A DNA stretch of 64,000 nt from BJGV01 sp964194745 (lineage in GTDB: Bacteria; Pseudomonadota; Gammaproteobacteria; Burkholderiales; Nitrosomonadaceae). Shown in pieces: positions 1 to 8,661 of the stretch (positions are counted from its first letter, which is position 1; every line of letters begins with the position of its first letter). The DNA lies in contig OZ252054.1 in NCBI GenBank assembly GCA_965248035.1, forward strand, positions 868,001-932,000, written 5' to 3'. Made by a program: the position numbers and the translations under genes. The notes under the pieces were generated by a model that was given only the letters and a program-made list of their open reading frames with translations, was not told the DNA's origin and did not search any database.

Positions 1-358
1 TCACGTCAAATAGCCGCTGGTCAGACATGATGAATTCTAGCGCATCTCTCATCAGCAATTCTATTTGATCTGCTCGCAGTTTTTGCAAATTGGTCTGCAA
101 CACACTATATACCGTAGGGCTAGATTCCACCATCACTACTAGCTCGGACCCGCGGGATGCGGCCTCAATGCCCATCGCTCCGCTACCAGCAAATAAATCA
201 AGGCAAGTTTTGCCGCTCATATCCTGTCCTAACCAGTTGAAAACCGTCTCGCGTACCCGATCAGGTGTAGGGCGCAAACCCGCGTTACGCGGAAACGTAA
301 TTGCACGGCTACGCCATTCTCCGCCGATTATACGAACTTTGTTTTGAGTTAAGGACAC
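1..358 (-). CDS. rsmD: 16S rRNA (guanine966-N2)-methyltransferase RsmD, 3' end cut by window edge
   Basis: Methylates G966 of 16S rRNA in the 30S subunit using S-adenosylmethionine. The N-terminal half is visible: VRIIGGEWRSR, then GLRPTPDRVRETVFNWL, then the SAM-binding loop DLFAGSGAMGIEA, all hallmarks of RsmD. The catalytic NPPY segment would lie beyond base 1. The start is a GTG at 358; an in-frame TGA lies directly upstream, so no longer form is possible. The gene follows the two M16 peptidase genes on the same strand, a common betaproteobacterial order. Identification is firm; only the truncation by the window limits it. Confidence 0.93.
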   Translation of the reverse strand, partial: MSLTQNKVRIIGGEWRSRAITFPRNAGLRPTPDRVRETVFNWLGQDMSGKTCLDLFAGSGAMGIEAASRGSELVVMVESSPTVYSVLQTNLQKLRADQIELLMRDALEFIMSDQRLFDV

Positions 359-416
359 TCAGTGAGGAATTCTAGAGAAAGCATTTACAAACAGACTGTC
401 TTTGAAAAGATTTTTC

Positions 417-1727
417 TTATTTCACTTCCGCTGCTCCCACTACGACCGTTACCATTCCTTCTGGGCGGATACGTCGCTGGAAAGCCTCCTTGATCTGCTC
501 CACAGTTACATTATCCACCGCACTTACGTAGTCATCCAAGTAGGTGAGGGGGAGATTATAGAAACCTATCACGGCAAGATATTTCATTATTTTCTTATTA
601 CTGTCTATGCGTAGAGGAAAACCACCAACGATGTTTCCCTTAGCTGCGGTCAATTCCTTTTCAGTTGGACCGCCAGCTATAAAATCAGCTAACACCTTTT
701 GAGTAATCATTAGAGCCTCCTCTGACTGCTCTTTCTTAGTCTGCAAGACGATCTGGAATGGGCCCGCTTGCTTTAGTGGAATAAAGCTGCTGTGGACACT
801 GTATGCTAGTCCACGTTTCTGACGGATTTCCTCCATCAAGCGCGATGCAAATCCGCCACCTCCAAGTATGTAATTCCCGACTAACAGTGGATAATAATCA
901 GGGTCATCACGCTTTAGTCCTGGATAAGCTAACAGAATATGGCTTTGCGTCGCAGGATGAGTAATTCTTTTAATTCCCGCTACGGGCTTGACCACTGATG
1001 GCAAATTATCACTAGCTTTACCTTGAGGCAAATCCTTTGACAGAGCCTCGGCAATGGCAGCCGCTTCGGTACGACTAACATCACCCATGATTGACACTAC
1101 TGCATTCGTAGCTGCATAGTGAGATTGATAAAAGTCCACCAAATCCCTACGCCGCAATGTATTTAATGTGGCCACTTCACCCGAGCTACGTAACCCGTAG
1201 GGATGATTACTATATAGCATTTTCATTAGCGTACGTTTCGCAATATAACCGGGTTTGGTTTCTGCTTCTTTCAATCTCGCAATCATTCGCGTTCTTTCTC
1301 GTTTCATGGTGTTTTCAGGGAACTCCGGGTGTTGTATCATTCTAGAGAGAATGTCCAACGCTTGATCGCGTTCGCGTTTACTGCTTAAGGTCCGTAGCGA
1401 ATTACCAGCACGATCTCGATCAAAACGGGCGCCTAATTGCGCACCAACATCGGCTAATGCCTTAGAAATTTTGTCTTCAGACAAGCCGCCTGCTCCAAGA
1501 CTAAGCAGATGCCACGTCAGACTAGCGCATCCTGATTTCTCAGGCGTATCGGCGCTACTTCCTGCGCTGAAATCCACGCTTATATCGAGCATCGGCAAAT
1601 CCCGACTCTCGACAAAATATACCCGTGCACCAGAAGATGTTTGCCAATGTTGAATGGGAAGAGTAGCAAGCGCCCATTGAGAGTAAACGCCTAAGAACAG
1701 GATAAGTAAAAAGCGCACTACTTGCAT
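417..1727 (-). CDS. M16 family peptidase, non-catalytic (R/Y) subunit, exported
   Basis: Second gene of an M16B pair (436 aa). An N-terminal signal peptide (MQVVRFLLILFLGVYSQWALA) sends it to the periplasm. The inverted zinc motif HxxEH is absent: the aligned position reads SLTWHLLSLG. The C-terminal half keeps the substrate-binding R/Y segment (SRLMEEIRQKRGLAYSVHSS). This matches the inactive partner of two-subunit M16B proteases, which pairs with the HxxEH subunit encoded just upstream. I chose ATG 1727 over an in-frame ATG at 1772 because it starts at the signal peptide and has a purine-rich AAGG stretch upstream. The heterodimer is inferred from family knowledge. Confidence 0.85.
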   Translation of the reverse strand: MQVVRFLLILFLGVYSQWALATLPIQHWQTSSGARVYFVESRDLPMLDISVDFSAGSSADTPEKSGCASLTWHLLSLGAGGLSEDKISKALADVGAQLGARFDRDRAGNSLRTLSSKRERDQALDILSRMIQHPEFPENTMKRERTRMIARLKEAETKPGYIAKRTLMKMLYSNHPYGLRSSGEVATLNTLRRRDLVDFYQSHYAATNAVVSIMGDVSRTEAAAIAEALSKDLPQGKASDNLPSVVKPVAGIKRITHPATQSHILLAYPGLKRDDPDYYPLLVGNYILGGGGFASRLMEEIRQKRGLAYSVHSSFIPLKQAGPFQIVLQTKKEQSEEALMITQKVLADFIAGGPTEKELTAAKGNIVGGFPLRIDSNKKIMKYLAVIGFYNLPLTYLDDYVSAVDNVTVEQIKEAFQRRIRPEGMVTVVVGAAEVK

Positions 1728-1827
1728 CGAAAACCTTTTTTTGAAGTACCTTTCAAATCGGACGAAACCCAAATTAATCTATATATTTTTATTAATGCTC
1801 ATCTAAATATGATTTAATCTTTTGTAC

Positions 1828-3228
1828 TCAATGCCGCGATCTTCTGGGCGGAGCAATAAAAGATTTCAGTTCTAGTGTCTGTGGATCAAGCGCTGCCACT
1901 GTCAGGCTGTCCTCAATCAAATATTTTATTGCCACATCACGTACTTGCTCGGCAGTAACAGCTTGTAGCTTTTTTATAATCGTATCAAGATCGCGATACG
2001 ATAACCCGACAGACTCTAACTGGCCAATCTGCATCGCCTGGTAAAACATCGAATCAAGCTGAAATACGTGGCTAGCCACCACCTGAGCCTTGACGCGTGC
2101 GAGCTCCTCTTCAGTCACACCACCCTGTATAAGTTTTTCAACCGCACTACGCAAAGCCACTTCCAGTTCCACTACTGATTTCCCTTCGCTTGGTGTGCCG
2201 TTGAGAAAAAACATACCGGGACCACGCCCAGTAGAATCGTAGTCTGCATTTATCGAACTAGCAATGTGTTGCTCTCGCACCAGTTCCTTGTTGAGTCGCG
2301 CAGATTCGTTCCCATCCAACACCCCCACAAGCACCTCTAGTGCATAGGGCTCCCAGTCAGTATCAGCATCGTGCAGCACCGGTGCATGATAGCCCATTAC
2401 GAGGTAAGGTAGTTGTGCTGGAGCCTTTATCATCAACCGTTTGATCCCAGCTTGTGGCGGCTCAATCTGTGGCTTACGTAAAGCCAAAGATAATAGTGGC
2501 CGAGTTTTAATCTTGCCATAATATTTTTGCGCCAAGGAAAATACATCATTCGGGTTAACATCCCCCACTACCACCAACACAGCATTGTTGGGCGCATACC
2601 AACGGTCATACCACTCCTGAGCGTCACGAACACTCATGTTCTCTAAGTCGTTCATCCAACCAATAATCGGGCGTCTATAAGGATGTGATTGATATGCGAT
2701 GGCCATCATTTTCTCATGTACCAGTGAGCGAGGTTGATCATCTGTGCGTAACCGCCGTTCCTCCATCACCACCTTGATTTCTTTGGCAAACTCTTCTTTA
2801 GTCAATCTCAAGTTACGCATCCGGTCAGCTTCCAGTTTCATTGCTAACGGTAACTTGGATTTGTGCAATTGCTGGAAATATGCAGTGTAATCGCGAGCGG
2901 TAAACGCATTATCGCGTCCACCTACTGCTGCGATTTGCTTAGAGAATTCGCCGCCGCTAACTTTTTTCGTTCCCTTAAACATCATATGCTCCAGCACATG
3001 AGCAACACCTGTGGTACCGTTCGACTCATCAACACTACCTGCCTTGTACCAGATTTGAGAAACAACTACTGGCGAGCGATGGTCTTCCCTGACAATTAGC
3101 TTAAGGCCATTCGCAAGCATGTATTCATGTGGATTAGCGAAAGCCTCATATGTAATCAGTGAAATTAGCACCAAAACGGAGGCCTGCAATCTAAGAGAAT
3201 GGAAAACGAAACAGAAGCTAAATCTCAT
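1828..3228 (-). CDS. M16 family zinc metallopeptidase, catalytic subunit, exported
   Basis: Insulinase/pitrilysin-type zinc protease (466 aa) with a signal peptide ending near residue 31 (YEAFA-NPHEY). The inverted zinc motif HVLEH lies at residues 77-81, and the downstream glutamate region (EIKVVMEERR) supplies the third ligand. It degrades periplasmic peptides or misfolded fragments as part of a two-chain chamber with the product of the following gene, 100 bp downstream. No strong Shine-Dalgarno is visible before ATG 3228, but the signal peptide begins there. It is divergent from ftsY. Precise substrate unknown. Confidence 0.9.
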   Translation of the reverse strand: MRFSFCFVFHSLRLQASVLVLISLITYEAFANPHEYMLANGLKLIVREDHRSPVVVSQIWYKAGSVDESNGTTGVAHVLEHMMFKGTKKVSGGEFSKQIAAVGGRDNAFTARDYTAYFQQLHKSKLPLAMKLEADRMRNLRLTKEEFAKEIKVVMEERRLRTDDQPRSLVHEKMMAIAYQSHPYRRPIIGWMNDLENMSVRDAQEWYDRWYAPNNAVLVVVGDVNPNDVFSLAQKYYGKIKTRPLLSLALRKPQIEPPQAGIKRLMIKAPAQLPYLVMGYHAPVLHDADTDWEPYALEVLVGVLDGNESARLNKELVREQHIASSINADYDSTGRGPGMFFLNGTPSEGKSVVELEVALRSAVEKLIQGGVTEEELARVKAQVVASHVFQLDSMFYQAMQIGQLESVGLSYRDLDTIIKKLQAVTAEQVRDVAIKYLIEDSLTVAALDPQTLELKSFIAPPRRSRH

Positions 3229-3317
3229 TTTTTAATAGCCCAAGTATAAATAAATGGAATAAAATTTCACTTGCATATTCCAACGACGAACTGCAACTAA
3301 TATGACAGCCTACCAGA

Positions 3318-4301
3318 ATGCCAAGTTTCTTCAAATCAAAGAGTGACTCTGCCCCCGTCGAGTCATTGACCACCAGCTGGTCAGCTAACGTCAGACGAGG
3401 TCTCACCCGCACACGGGAGAATCTGGGCATACAGTTATCCAACATACTCGGTGGCGGTAAGATAGATGAAGCCATCTACGAAGAATTGGAAACAGTACTG
3501 CTCACCGCAGATATTGGCATAAATGCGACTACTTGGTTGCTTGATACGCTACGTAATCGAGTCAAACGAGATGGGCTGACTGATGCAACGCAATTAAAAG
3601 GAGCACTAAAGGAAGCGCTGATTGCGTTGCTTGCACCGCTTGCACGTCCCCTTGATACTAGCACAGAGAAACCGTTCATCATCATGCTGACAGGTGTAAA
3701 CGGCGCTGGAAAAACCACCTCCATCGGCAAACTTACCCATTACTTTCGGTCTCAAGAGAAATCATTGCTACTTGCCGCTGGCGACACCTTTCGTGCTGCC
3801 GCGCGTGAGCAACTCATGACATGGGGTGAGCGCAACAATGTTTCCGTCGTTTCACAGGAAAATAGTGATCAGCAAAAAGGCGATCCAGCGGCGGTGATAT
3901 TCGATGCGATTAACGCTGCCAAGGCGCGCAATATAGACATCGTATTGGCAGACACTGCTGGTCGTTTAGCCACACAATTACACCTAATGGAAGAAATTAA
4001 GAAAGTGAAGCGAGTCATTGCCAAAGCTAGTCCGGGCGCACCCCATGAAGTATTGTTGGTATTAGATGCCAACACTGGCCAGAATGCGGTTAGCCAGGTA
4101 AAAGCGTTCGATGACGCGCTGGTTGTCACAGGCCTTATACTTACTAAGCTTGATGGCACCGCCAAGGGAGGCGTAATCGCTAGTATCGCCAGGCAACGCC
4201 AGCAGAACCTAATTCCACTGCGCTTTATCGGAATAGGTGAAGGCATGGAAGATTTAAGGCCATTTGACGCAATAGAATTTGTAGACGCCTTGTTTGATTG
4301 A
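3318..4301 (+). CDS. ftsY: Signal recognition particle receptor FtsY
   Basis: GTPase receptor that docks SRP-ribosome complexes at the inner membrane. The NG domain is complete: N-domain helices up to about residue 110, P-loop GVNGAGKTT (126-134), DTFRAAAREQL, DTAGRL, and TKLDGTAKGG near the C-terminus. At 327 aa it is a short FtsY; the acidic A domain seen in E. coli is nearly absent. It is first in the conserved ftsY-ftsE-ftsX-rpoH order. The start at 3318 begins a normal short N-terminus; no better upstream start exists in frame. Confidence 0.96.
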   Translation: MPSFFKSKSDSAPVESLTTSWSANVRRGLTRTRENLGIQLSNILGGGKIDEAIYEELETVLLTADIGINATTWLLDTLRNRVKRDGLTDATQLKGALKEALIALLAPLARPLDTSTEKPFIIMLTGVNGAGKTTSIGKLTHYFRSQEKSLLLAAGDTFRAAAREQLMTWGERNNVSVVSQENSDQQKGDPAAVIFDAINAAKARNIDIVLADTAGRLATQLHLMEEIKKVKRVIAKASPGAPHEVLLVLDANTGQNAVSQVKAFDDALVVTGLILTKLDGTAKGGVIASIARQRQQNLIPLRFIGIGEGMEDLRPFDAIEFVDALFD

Positions 4302-4349
4302 TTTTTACCATTTTCTCTCTTCACCTCCACAGTTTAGTGACTTTTCAAA

Positions 4350-5003
4350 ATGATCAGCTTCAGCAACGTCTATAAGCGTTACCCAAACGGGTTCGATGCA
4401 CTGAAGAATATTGCCTTCACTATTAAACTGGGAGAGATGGTCTTTATTACCGGACATTCAGGTGCCGGCAAAAGCACACTTTTGAGGCTGATTGCAGCTA
4501 TCGAACGTCCTACCTTAGGCGGCATCTTTGTCAACAACAAGAATGTTAGTACGCTCAAGAGCCGTGCAATACCATTTCTACGGCGCAATCTTGGGATGGT
4601 TTTTCAAGATCAAAAAATTCTATTCGATCGTTCCGTATTTGATAACGTATTATTGCCGTTGCAAATCTGCGGTTTTGATCATTGGTCAGCAACCGGACGA
4701 GTGCGTGCTGCTCTCGACAAAGTAGGATTGCTGAGTAGGGAAAAAGCGCGCCCTATTACACTCTCGGGTGGTGAGCGGCAACGACTATGTATTGCCCGTG
4801 CTATAGTTAATCGCCCCTCTATTCTGATAGCTGATGAACCAACTGCAAATCTTGATGCTGACTACTCCAAGGACATCATGAATATGTTCAAGTCGTTTCA
4901 TCAAGTTGGAGTAACGGTTCTAATCGCCATCCCTGATGCCGAGATACTTGGCAGATCCCAGGAACGCATTCTAGCTCTAAATCACGGGAAGCTAGAAATA
5001 TGA
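4350..5003 (+). CDS. ftsE: Cell division ABC ATPase FtsE
   Basis: ATPase of the FtsEX complex, which couples the divisome to periplasmic peptidoglycan hydrolases. At 217 aa it has Walker A GHSGAGKST, the Q-loop, signature LSGGERQR, Walker B ILIADEP and D-loop ANLDAD. The segment that normally reads ATHD (the H-loop, with the switch histidine) is AIPD here, so the histidine is replaced by proline (codons ATC GCC ATC CCT GAT near 4926-4940). Whether the protein still hydrolyses ATP is uncertain. Its stop overlaps the ftsX start by 4 nt. Confidence 0.95.
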   Translation: MISFSNVYKRYPNGFDALKNIAFTIKLGEMVFITGHSGAGKSTLLRLIAAIERPTLGGIFVNNKNVSTLKSRAIPFLRRNLGMVFQDQKILFDRSVFDNVLLPLQICGFDHWSATGRVRAALDKVGLLSREKARPITLSGGERQRLCIARAIVNRPSILIADEPTANLDADYSKDIMNMFKSFHQVGVTVLIAIPDAEILGRSQERILALNHGKLEI

Positions 5004-5908
5004 TAGCGTGGCTTTCTCATCATTGGCATTCCTTTTTCCTAGCACTGCGGCAGCTAGCAAGCGCGCCGTTCGCCAACCTGCTTAACATTATCGTAATAGG
5101 GGTTGCCTTCAGTCTACCTACAGGGGTTTACATGCTGCTGGGAAACCTTCAGGCCTTTTCTGGGCAAATGTCAGAAGCACCACAATTAAGCCTGTTTCTA
5201 GAACTGGATGCAGACAAAGCTACGATATCGAAAATTGAATCACGCCTGAAACAACATCCACAAGTTGCTAATTTCCAGTTCATTTCCAAGGACAGCGCTT
5301 TGAAACAGCTTAAGCAAGGAAGTGAATTAACTGACATAGTGGATAGCCTAACGCAAAATCCGCTGCCCGATGCTTTCATAATTAATGCCAATAGCACCGA
5401 ACCCGAAGCACTAGAGCAATTACGTGCAGAAATACAGAAGTGGCCCAAGGCAGAATATATACAACTCGATTCCGCCTGGACGAAGCGTCTAGATGCACTA
5501 CTCAAACTTGGGCAGCTGGCAGTACTGATGTTAACTGCCCTACTGAGTTTTGCATTAGTAGTAGTAACTTTCAACACCATTCGTTTGCAAATTCTTACGA
5601 AACGTGACGAGATCGAGGTGTCAAAGTTAATTGGTGCAACCAGTAATTTCATACGCCGCCCATTTCTTTATTTTGGTGCAATTCAAGGGGTAGCAGGAGG
5701 AGTTATAGCTTGGCTTATCATTGCCATTGTAATTCACTTTATAAATAGCGAATTGACGGATTTGGTACAGCTCTATGCGGTTGATTTGCACTTGTACCAT
5801 CTTTCTTTCGAAGACAGTATCAGCCTGTTACTATTTTCATCCTGTCTAGGCTGGTTAGGAGCGCGGCTGTCAGTTGCGACGCATCTCTGGCAAATAGAAC
5901 CTAAGTAG
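5000..5908 (+). CDS. ftsX: Cell division protein FtsX
   Basis: Membrane partner of FtsE (302 aa). Hydrophobic segments lie near residues 24-48 and 173-193, with two more in the C-terminal third, giving the FtsX topology of four helices with a large periplasmic loop between the first two. The ATG overlaps the ftsE stop (ATGA), indicating translational coupling. The C-terminal KRDEIEVSKLIGATSNFIRRP segment is the conserved cytoplasmic FtsX/MacB-type coupling region. Confidence 0.94.
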   Translation: MIAWLSHHWHSFFLALRQLASAPFANLLNIIVIGVAFSLPTGVYMLLGNLQAFSGQMSEAPQLSLFLELDADKATISKIESRLKQHPQVANFQFISKDSALKQLKQGSELTDIVDSLTQNPLPDAFIINANSTEPEALEQLRAEIQKWPKAEYIQLDSAWTKRLDALLKLGQLAVLMLTALLSFALVVVTFNTIRLQILTKRDEIEVSKLIGATSNFIRRPFLYFGAIQGVAGGVIAWLIIAIVIHFINSELTDLVQLYAVDLHLYHLSFEDSISLLLFSSCLGWLGARLSVATHLWQIEPK

Positions 5909-5947
5909 TTGAAAAAGTTATCTGTCCCTAGGAACTTTTCGAGACAA

Positions 5948-5977
5948 TTGGCACTCTCAGTAATAGAGTGCTAAAAT
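5948..5977 (+). promoter_or_regulatory. CIRCE (HrcA) operator overlapping the rpoH promoter
   Basis: TTGGCACTC (5948-5956), nine bases, then GAGTGCTAA (5966-5974) is the CIRCE inverted repeat with one change from the consensus TTAGCACTC-N9-GAGTGCTAA. The same bases hold a plausible sigma-70 promoter: -35 TTGGCA (5948-5953), 18 bp spacer, -10 TAAAAT (5972-5977). HrcA binding would block polymerase. It lies 34 bp before the rpoH start, so rpoH is probably heat-inducible through HrcA. Confidence 0.85.
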
Positions 5978-6010
5978 CTGCGTAATCTACTAAGAAATGA
6001 GGAGAATACT

Positions 6011-6862
6011 ATGACTTTTGCTTTAACGATGCCTACAACTGGCGGTAGTATTGAAAACTATATCCAGTCGGCCAATCGTTTTCCTATTCTTTCCCAGGAG
6101 GAAGAGACCAGTCTGGCACGGCGCCTGAGGGACGAGGGCGACCTAAACGCCGCACGTCAATTAGTATTATCGCATTTGCGCGTGGTGATTTCCATCGCTC
6201 GCGGCTACAAAGGCTATGGCCTGCCACAGGCTGACTTGATTCAGGAGGGTAATATTGGGTTGATGAAAGCAGTCAAACGCTATGACCCAGAACGTGGTGT
6301 ACGGCTAGTATCGTTTGCAGTGCACTGGATTAAGGCAGAAATCAATGAGTTCATACTACGAAACTGGCGACTCGTAAAAATTGCAGCTACGAAAGCGCAG
6401 CGCAAACTATTCTTTAACCTGCGAAGCATGAAACAGAGCCTGAACACCATGAACCCGGAAGAGGTTGATGCCGTGGCAGAGCAATTGAGCGTCAAAACTA
6501 AAGAAGTGGTGGAGATGGAGACTCGCTTTAGCGGACGTGACATTTCGATTGAACCTCTGTCCCATGACGATGATGAGACATCCGGCTACAGTCCTCTAGC
6601 TTATCTTACCAACGGCGTTGAACCTTCACAGGTGTTGGAAACCAAACAAAATAGCCAACTACGTAGCAAAGGATTGGAGCAAGCTCTAGCTAATTTAGAT
6701 ACACGTAGCCGTCGCATTATTGAGGCTCGCTGGCTACGGGAAAATTGCGCTGTAACACTTCATGAACTCGCTGATGAGTTGGGAGTATCTGCTGAGCGTA
6801 TCCGCCAGATTGAAGTCAAAGCAATGCAAAAAATGCGGATGATGATGGAACCAGTCGTATAA
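6011..6862 (+). CDS. rpoH: RNA polymerase heat-shock sigma factor RpoH (sigma-32)
   Basis: Directs RNA polymerase to heat-shock promoters. At 283 aa it has regions 1.2-2.4 (LIQEGNIGLMKAVKRYDPE; VSFAVHWIKAEINEF), the RpoH-specific box QRKLFFNLR (about 130-138) that separates it from RpoD and RpoS, and a region 4.2 helix-turn-helix (VTLHELADELGVSAERIRQIE). A Shine-Dalgarno GAGGAG precedes ATG 6011. The CIRCE element upstream implies repression by HrcA. A bidirectional hairpin terminator follows the gene. Confidence 0.97.
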   Translation: MTFALTMPTTGGSIENYIQSANRFPILSQEEETSLARRLRDEGDLNAARQLVLSHLRVVISIARGYKGYGLPQADLIQEGNIGLMKAVKRYDPERGVRLVSFAVHWIKAEINEFILRNWRLVKIAATKAQRKLFFNLRSMKQSLNTMNPEEVDAVAEQLSVKTKEVVEMETRFSGRDISIEPLSHDDDETSGYSPLAYLTNGVEPSQVLETKQNSQLRSKGLEQALANLDTRSRRIIEARWLRENCAVTLHELADELGVSAERIRQIEVKAMQKMRMMMEPVV

Positions 6863-6870
6863 CCAGTTAT

Positions 6871-6900
6871 ATGAAATGGAGCCCTCGGGCTCTATTTCAT
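6871..6900. terminator. Hairpin terminator between convergent rpoH and hsp20
   Basis: ATGAAATGGAGCCC and GGGCTCTATTTCAT form a 14-bp stem with one G-T pair around a minimal loop. On the + strand it is followed by TTCTGTTTTAATTT, a T-rich tail suited to rpoH termination. The hsp20 stop lies 11 bp away, so the hairpin may serve both genes. Confidence 0.8.
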
Positions 6901-6911
6901 TCTGTTTTAAT

Positions 6912-7352
6912 TTATTCGACAGATGTAACTGCAATTTTCTTTGGCAGGACAGCTGCCCGCTTCGGAATAATGATCTCTAATACGCCATCTTTAGATTTTG
7001 CTGATATCGCATCCGAATTTGCCGTATCGGGCAAGCTAAAACGCCGGTGGAAAGAACCATAAGTACGTTCGACCCGTTTGTAACCTTCTTTTTCGGTTAC
7101 TTCTTCAGATTTCTTTTCGCCCTTGATGGTAAGTACTCCATCTTCCATGCTCACATCTGTTTCCTCAGACTTCACTCCCGGAAGATCTGCATGCAAGACA
7201 TATTTATCCGACTCCTCCTTGATATCTACGGCCGGCGCCCACGCTGCTGTGGCCATAGATCCCTCACTGGAACCCCATATAGAAGTACGCTCCAGCTCTC
7301 TTTGAAATTGATTTAACCAGCCCCATGGTTCATAACGAGTAATTGTTGTCAT
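6912..7352 (-). CDS. Small heat-shock protein, Hsp20/alpha-crystallin family
   Basis: ATP-independent chaperone that holds unfolding proteins (146 aa). The alpha-crystallin domain runs from about residue 38 (AVDIKEESDKYVLHADLPGV) to residue 135 (DGVLEIIIPKR), with the internal signature DGVLTIKGEK. The C-terminal KKIAVTSVE contains an I-x-V motif used in oligomer assembly. ATG 7352 is chosen because GGAGG stands 7 nt upstream, inside a possible 4-codon-longer form. A sigma-32-type promoter lies 70-95 bp upstream, so RpoH from the neighbouring gene probably drives it. Confidence 0.92.
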   Translation of the reverse strand: MTTITRYEPWGWLNQFQRELERTSIWGSSEGSMATAAWAPAVDIKEESDKYVLHADLPGVKSEETDVSMEDGVLTIKGEKKSEEVTEKEGYKRVERTYGSFHRRFSLPDTANSDAISAKSKDGVLEIIIPKRAAVLPKKIAVTSVE

Positions 7353-7420
7353 AATAGCCTCCATATAATTTATATGCTTCTAACAATACTGGAAATACTT
7401 GTACCAGTTTTCTGTAATTG

Positions 7421-7448
7421 ATATAGGGCCATTTTCTTTCTTTTCAAG
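7421..7448 (-). promoter_or_regulatory. Sigma-32 type heat-shock promoter of hsp20
   Basis: Read on the minus strand: -35 CTTGAAA (7448-7442), 13 bp spacer, -10 CCCTATAT (7428-7421). This fits the RpoH consensus CTTGAAA and CCCCATNT at the usual spacing. It is about 70 bp upstream of the hsp20 start. Confidence 0.75.
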
Positions 7449-7583
7449 TGACACAAACTCTGTATAAATTTCACGAACCTCAATCAAATTAGGATCCATA
7501 TGCCATTAACGTTACTGCATTTTTAATTTAACTATATCTAACGATTTCTATAACCAGTCTTGGTTGCGTGAAAAGCGATAACA

Positions 7584-7832
7584 CTAGCTCTTATTGCTTT
7601 CTGCCCACTGTTCCGGTGTTAGCGTTTTCATGGACAACGCATGAATTTCTTGCTCCATTTTTTTCCCTAGTGCACGGTAAACCAGTTGATGCTGCTGCAC
7701 CATATTCTTGTCTCGAAATTCAGCACTGACAATAATGGCACTGAAATGGTGGCCGTCGTCACCCTCCACATGTACTAAATCACACGGTAAGGTAGTTTCA
7801 ATATGAGTTTTTATGCGTTCAGGTGTAACCAT
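7584..7832 (-). CDS. ibaG: BolA/IbaG family iron-sulfur metabolism protein
   Basis: BolA-like protein (82 aa) of the IbaG/YrbA type, which partners with monothiol glutaredoxins in Fe-S cluster handling. The fold is recognisable from HVEGDDGHHFSAIIVSAEF, then the QHQLVYRALGKKM helix and a C-terminal MKTLTPEQW. ATG 7832 is chosen over an upstream in-frame start at 7862 because AAGGAG lies 7 nt before it. In many proteobacteria ibaG follows the mla operon, as here, with an ABC exporter between them. No murA follows in this window. Confidence 0.88.
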   Translation of the reverse strand: MVTPERIKTHIETTLPCDLVHVEGDDGHHFSAIIVSAEFRDKNMVQQHQLVYRALGKKMEQEIHALSMKTLTPEQWAESNKS

Positions 7833-7905
7833 TCTGGACTCCTTTCTTCGAATAGTATTCAACGTGTTTCGTTTGCTTTATATCGATCCACATAAAGCAA
7901 AAATC

Positions 7906-8661
7906 TTAATGGCGAAGCTTGTAACCCGTCTTAAGCATATGCAATGTCATCCATGATACTGCTAGAAAGTACGCCGCTACAATCGCAAGGCTGACGTAGG
8001 GTGAAATATCTGAAACGCCAAAAAAACCATAGCGGAAACCGTCAATCACATAGAAAAAAGGATTGAAGTGGGACAGACCCTCCCAAAAGGGTGGCAACGA
8101 ATGGATAGTATAAAAGACACCGGATAAGAACGTCAGTGGCAAGATAACGAAATTCTGAAATGCAGCAAGCTGGTCAAATTTTTCAGCCCAGATAGCGGCG
8201 ATAATACCCAACGCTCCCAGTAATCCATTGCCCATCAAGGCAAATAGAAAGACCCACAAAAGTGATCGCAACGGCAATTCGAAAAAAATCAGTGCCGCCA
8301 AATAAACACCCAGCCCTACTAGCAATCCGCGTACTACCGATGCCAGCACATAGGCCAGAAATATTTCCATGTAAGACAGTGGCGACAATAAGACAAACAC
8401 GATACTACCGGATACTTTTGACTGAATCAGACTGGATGCCGAATTGGCAAAAGCATTTTGCAGCATGGCCATCATCACCAGACCCGGGATCAGGAAAATC
8501 GTGTACGCCACGTCGGGATATGCCTGCGCGTGTTCTTCTAGCACATGGGAAAAAATCAACAGATAAAGCAGCGTGGCCAGCATTGGTGCGAATACGGATT
8601 GGAGGCCAACCTTCCAAAATCGCAACAATTCCTTATGGAGTAGAGTATAAAAACCGCTCAT
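7906..8661 (-). CDS. ABC-2 type exporter permease (YadH-like)
   Basis: Membrane subunit of an ABC exporter (251 aa). Six hydrophobic segments are visible, with the ABC-2 signature around FQNFVILPLTFLSGVFYTIHSLP and a downstream NPFFYVIDGFRYGFFG. This resembles E. coli YadH. Its ATG overlaps the stop of the upstream ATPase gene (ATGA), so the two are coupled. The ATPase gene contains an in-frame TGA, so a working transporter is doubtful unless that base is an error. Substrate unknown; linkage to mla suggests envelope material. Confidence 0.9.
   Translation of the reverse strand: MSGFYTLLHKELLRFWKVGLQSVFAPMLATLLYLLIFSHVLEEHAQAYPDVAYTIFLIPGLVMMAMLQNAFANSASSLIQSKVSGSIVFVLLSPLSYMEIFLAYVLASVVRGLLVGLGVYLAALIFFELPLRSLLWVFLFALMGNGLLGALGIIAAIWAEKFDQLAAFQNFVILPLTFLSGVFYTIHSLPPFWEGLSHFNPFFYVIDGFRYGFFGVSDISPYVSLAIVAAYFLAVSWMTLHMLKTGYKLRH

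Noticed and set aside
417..1727. Missing HxxEH in the second M16 gene as a damaging mutation
   Set aside because: Two-subunit M16B proteases normally have one chain without the zinc motif but with the R/Y segment, as here.
3869..4330. Long reverse-strand open frame over ftsY, and similar ones over mlaE, prmA, purL and smc
   Set aside because: They lie opposite well-conserved genes, have no ribosome sites and no family features. They are shadows of the coding strand.
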